A stretch of DNA of 64,000 bases from Myxococcus fulvus (GTDB taxonomy: Bacteria; Myxococcota; Myxococcia; Myxococcales; Myxococcaceae). Positions 61,835-64,000 of the stretch are shown here, in pieces. A program made the translations under genes and the position numbers. The notes beneath the pieces were generated by a model. That model was not told the DNA's origin. It searched no databases and saw only the letters and a program-made list of their open reading frames with translations. The stretch spans positions 310,001 to 374,000 of the forward strand of contig NZ_FOIB01000006.1 of assembly GCF_900111765.1 (NCBI RefSeq), read 5' to 3'. Each line of letters starts with the position of its first letter. The stretch's first letter is position 1.

Positions 61835-62851
61835 ATGCTGCGCATCGATGGTTCCAAGGGAGAGGGCGGCGGCCAGGTGCTGCGCACGTCGCTGGCGTTG
61901 TCGCTGGTGACGGGGACGCCGTTCACGATGACGAACATCCGCGCGGGCCGCGCGAAGCCGGGCCTGTTGCGCCAGCACCTGACGGCGGTGAAGGCGGCCG
62001 AGGCGGTGGGCGCGGCGGAGGTGTCCGGCGCGGAGCTGGGCTCGCGAGAGCTGACGTTCCAGCCGCGCGCCCTGGCGGCGGGCAACTACCACTTCGCCGT
62101 GGGCACGGCGGGCAGCGCGACCCTGGTGTTGCAGACGGTGTTGCCCGCGCTGCTGGCCGCGAAGGAGCCGTCCACGCTGATGCTCGAGGGCGGGACGCAC
62201 AACCCGGCGGCGCCGCCGTTCGACTTCCTGGCGCGCGCCTACCTGCCGCTGTTGCGGCGCATGGGCGCCGACGTGACGGCGACGCTGGACCGGCCCGGCT
62301 TCTTCCCGGCGGGCGGCGGGAAGTTCCGCGTGGACGTGCGGCCCCAGGCGCTCAAGCCCCTCTCGCTGATGTCGCGCGGACGGGTGCTGCGCCGCGAGGC
62401 GAAGGCGGTGGTGTCGATGATTCCCTTCGACGTGGCGAAGCGCGAGCTGGAGACGGTGGGCTCGCTCCTGGAGCTGCGTCCCGACCAGCTCCGCCCGGAG
62501 GAGCTGAAGCGCGGGCAGGGGCCCGGCAACGCGCTCGTGGTGGAGGTGGAGAGCGAGCACGTGACGGAGGTCTTCACGGGCTTCGGGGAGCGCGGCAAGC
62601 GCGCGGAGACGGTGGCGGAGGAGGTGGCCGCCGAGGTGAAGCGCTACCTGAACGCGGAGGTGCCCGTGGGCGAGCACCTGTGTGACCAGTTGCTGCTGCT
62701 GTGCGCGCTCGCGCGCGGTGGTGAGTTCCGCACGCTGCCCCTGGATGGGCACGCGCTGACGCAGCTCGAGACGATGGCTCACTTCCTGGACGTGAAGGTG
62801 GACGTGGGCGAGGTGGACCGCGACGTTCGCGACGTGGTGGTGCGCGGCTGA
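61835..62851 (+). CDS. rtcA: RNA 3'-terminal phosphate cyclase RtcA
   Basis: 338 aa from MLRIDGSKGEGGGQVLRTSL after GGGAGAG; a GTG at 61811 would add eight residues. Family motifs: DGSKGEGGGQVLRTSLALS (nucleotide-binding), HLTAVKAA, FAVGTAGSATLVLQTVLPALL, EGGTHNPAAPPFDFL, GFFPAGGGKF and GPGNALVVEVESEHVTEVFTGFGERGKRAE. The adenylated His is H306 in LDGHALTQLETM. It converts RNA 3'-phosphate to 2',3'-cyclic phosphate with ATP, a substrate class of RtcB. Unlike in E. coli it is not in one transcript with rtcB: a convergent gene and a terminator lie between. No good sigma-54 site precedes it. Confidence 0.95.
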   Translation: MLRIDGSKGEGGGQVLRTSLALSLVTGTPFTMTNIRAGRAKPGLLRQHLTAVKAAEAVGAAEVSGAELGSRELTFQPRALAAGNYHFAVGTAGSATLVLQTVLPALLAAKEPSTLMLEGGTHNPAAPPFDFLARAYLPLLRRMGADVTATLDRPGFFPAGGGKFRVDVRPQALKPLSLMSRGRVLRREAKAVVSMIPFDVAKRELETVGSLLELRPDQLRPEELKRGQGPGNALVVEVESEHVTEVFTGFGERGKRAETVAEEVAAEVKRYLNAEVPVGEHLCDQLLLLCALARGGEFRTLPLDGHALTQLETMAHFLDVKVDVGEVDRDVRDVVVRG

Positions 62852-62862
62852 TTCGCGCCGAT

Positions 62863-62895
62863 GGGGCTCCAGGCCGTTGTGGCACCTGGAGCCCC
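62863..62895. terminator. Bidirectional hairpin after rtcA
   Basis: GGGGCTCCAGG (62863-62873) pairs perfectly with CCTGGAGCCCC (62885-62895) over an 11-nt loop, between rtcA and the convergent peptidase gene. No T tract. Confidence 0.75.
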
Positions 62896-62915
62896 CGGTG
62901 TTCACCGCGTCGTCA

Positions 62916-64000
62916 TCACTGGCCGGTGTGCAGGAACTGGATGGCGCGCAGCAGCTCCGGGTCGGTTCCGGTGGCGATGTCCTGGACGGTGGGCGCCACC
63001 TCGATGTGCGGGACGATGCCCACGCCGTGGAAGCGGGACTGGTCGGGGAAGAGAATCCCCATGCCGGTGAAGCTGACGGCCATCTGCCCTGGCAGCAGCA
63101 GCCGGGTGACGTTGCCGTTCGTCCCCGCGCTGCGCCGGCCAATCACCGTCACGCGCTGGGCGCCGGTCAGCATGATGCTGAAGTTCTCCGCCGCCGACAC
63201 GGTGCGAGGGCCGACGAGCAGGACGATGGGGCCCGCGTAGGACGGGTTCGTCAGCGGCTGCCGCGTGTGGCCGGAGTCCCAGGTCTCGAAATGGTCGGGC
63301 CCGACCCAGATGGGATAGCGGAAGACGGGCGTGCGGAACGGCGTGGGGATGAGCCGGTCCGCGACCTCGTAGTGGCTGATGCCCGGATAGCCGCGCATGT
63401 CGACCACCAGCCCGCTCGCGCCTTGCGCCGCGGTGAGCGCCGCGCGGAAGGCGTCCGGTGAGGTGAGCACCTCGCTCGCCATGTTGAGGTAGTGCAGGTC
63501 CGGCGCGCCGAGGTCCGCGAGGCTGCCCGCGGCCCTTAGCGAGGGAGGACCACTCACCTGGTTGAGCAGCTCCACCGGCTGGGGCTGGACCTGGACGACG
63601 CGTGTGGTGCCATCCATGGCGCGAAGGCCGACGTCCATGGGGGCATTCATGATGAGGAGCCGGCGGATGGCCACGTCATGCAGGTAGCCCGGCGTGGCGG
63701 CCGAGGCGTGGGCCTGCTCCTCGGCGAGCCACTCCGACATGGGCGTGCCGTTGATGCTCACCAGCGTGTCACCCGGTTGCATGTCGGGGAGCGCGGAGCG
63801 GCGGATGATGGGCTGGCCCTGCACCTCCTCCAGGGAGACGGGGAAGAAGCCCGCCGGCGGGGGCCCTCCGTACATGGTGACGAAGCCGTGGCCGTCCTTC
63901 AGGACCTCGTTGAAGCGCAGCAGCAGTCGACGTGTCTGGTCGCGGTGGGTGACGGGGGTGGCGTCCACGCGGGCCAGCGTCTCCAGCAGGCGCCCGTCGA
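62916..64000 (-). CDS. S41-family peptidase (C-terminal processing protease-like), 5' end outside window
   Basis: The reverse strand frame is open through the window edge (at least 361 codons; upstream DGRLLETLARVDATPV is in frame), so the start is missing. A PDZ-like segment (QPIIRRSALPDMQPGDTLVSINGTPMSEWL, about 50-80 of the visible part) is followed by the S41 core: LVVDMRGYPG, IVLLVGPRTVSAAENFSIML with the likely nucleophile Ser (T-V-S-A-A-E), GRRSAGTNGNVTRLLLPGQM, and PHIEVAPTVQDIATGTDPELLRAI at the end. Members resemble tail-specific or tricorn-like proteases acting in the periplasm; a signal peptide cannot be checked. Confidence 0.85.
   Translation of the reverse strand, partial: DGRLLETLARVDATPVTHRDQTRRLLLRFNEVLKDGHGFVTMYGGPPPAGFFPVSLEEVQGQPIIRRSALPDMQPGDTLVSINGTPMSEWLAEEQAHASAATPGYLHDVAIRRLLIMNAPMDVGLRAMDGTTRVVQVQPQPVELLNQVSGPPSLRAAGSLADLGAPDLHYLNMASEVLTSPDAFRAALTAAQGASGLVVDMRGYPGISHYEVADRLIPTPFRTPVFRYPIWVGPDHFETWDSGHTRQPLTNPSYAGPIVLLVGPRTVSAAENFSIMLTGAQRVTVIGRRSAGTNGNVTRLLLPGQMAVSFTGMGILFPDQSRFHGVGIVPHIEVAPTVQDIATGTDPELLRAIQFLHTGQ

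Overview
The window looks like chromosomal DNA of a myxobacterium, most likely of the Myxococcus/Corallococcus/Pyxidicoccus group (suborder Cystobacterineae). It is strongly GC-rich with G/C at most third codon positions. It carries a mevalonate operon (fni-mvaA-mvaK1-mvaD-mvaK2), an iscSUA-hscBA-fdx operon, an RtcR/RtcB/RtcA RNA-repair locus, many lipoproteins and eukaryote-like repeat proteins (RCC1, delta-60), and CHAT/TPR proteins. No species name can be proved from sequence reading alone.

Layout. 1-950: an AT-richer edge with a truncated DUF262 gene, probably part of an acquired island. 950-3.9 kb: a 2OG-Fe(II) oxygenase, glutaminase, a GC-rich short-unit repeat block and a DUF488 protein. 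3.9-10.3 kb: a TolC/adaptor/RND efflux operon facing a MarR regulator, with overlapping promoters and an ACAAC/GTTGT operator. 10.3-13.5 kb: a coiled-coil membrane protein, a stand-alone E2-type acyltransferase and HtpX. 13.9-20.7 kb: a probable iron-regulated locus, in which a Fur-like box separates an imelysin-HTTM operon from a delta-60 lipoprotein and a FecA-like TonB-dependent receptor. 20.8-26.8 kb: a DsrE-like gene and the mevalonate operon. 26.8-33.9 kb: envelope genes (RCC1 lipoprotein, Omp85-type barrel, alkaline-phosphatase-superfamily enzyme plus flippase-like protein) and tRNA-Leu(CAG). 34-39.3 kb: the isc operon with an internal attenuator-like hairpin. 39.5-46.7 kb: SPFH protein, DsbD, tRNA acp3U transferase, DMT transporter, histidine kinase.

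46.8-54.9 kb is the most unusual region. Two consecutive paralogous modules each consist of an ECF sigma factor whose stop codon overlaps (ATGA) a gene of about 1000 codons. That gene encodes a zinc-binding anti-sigma-like head, one membrane helix, helical repeats and a C-terminal CHAT (caspase-like) protease domain. Each module is followed by a short proline-rich microprotein gene. The arrangement suggests a membrane-bound anti-sigma factor with a built-in protease, duplicated in tandem.

54.9-64 kb: an M24 peptidase-like lipoprotein, an outer-membrane barrel candidate, the rtc locus (rtcR divergent from a sigma-54-controlled rtcB, then a Cys-rich lipoprotein gene on the other strand, then rtcA) and a truncated S41 peptidase. 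Several convergent gene pairs are separated by strong GC-rich hairpins that read as bidirectional terminators.
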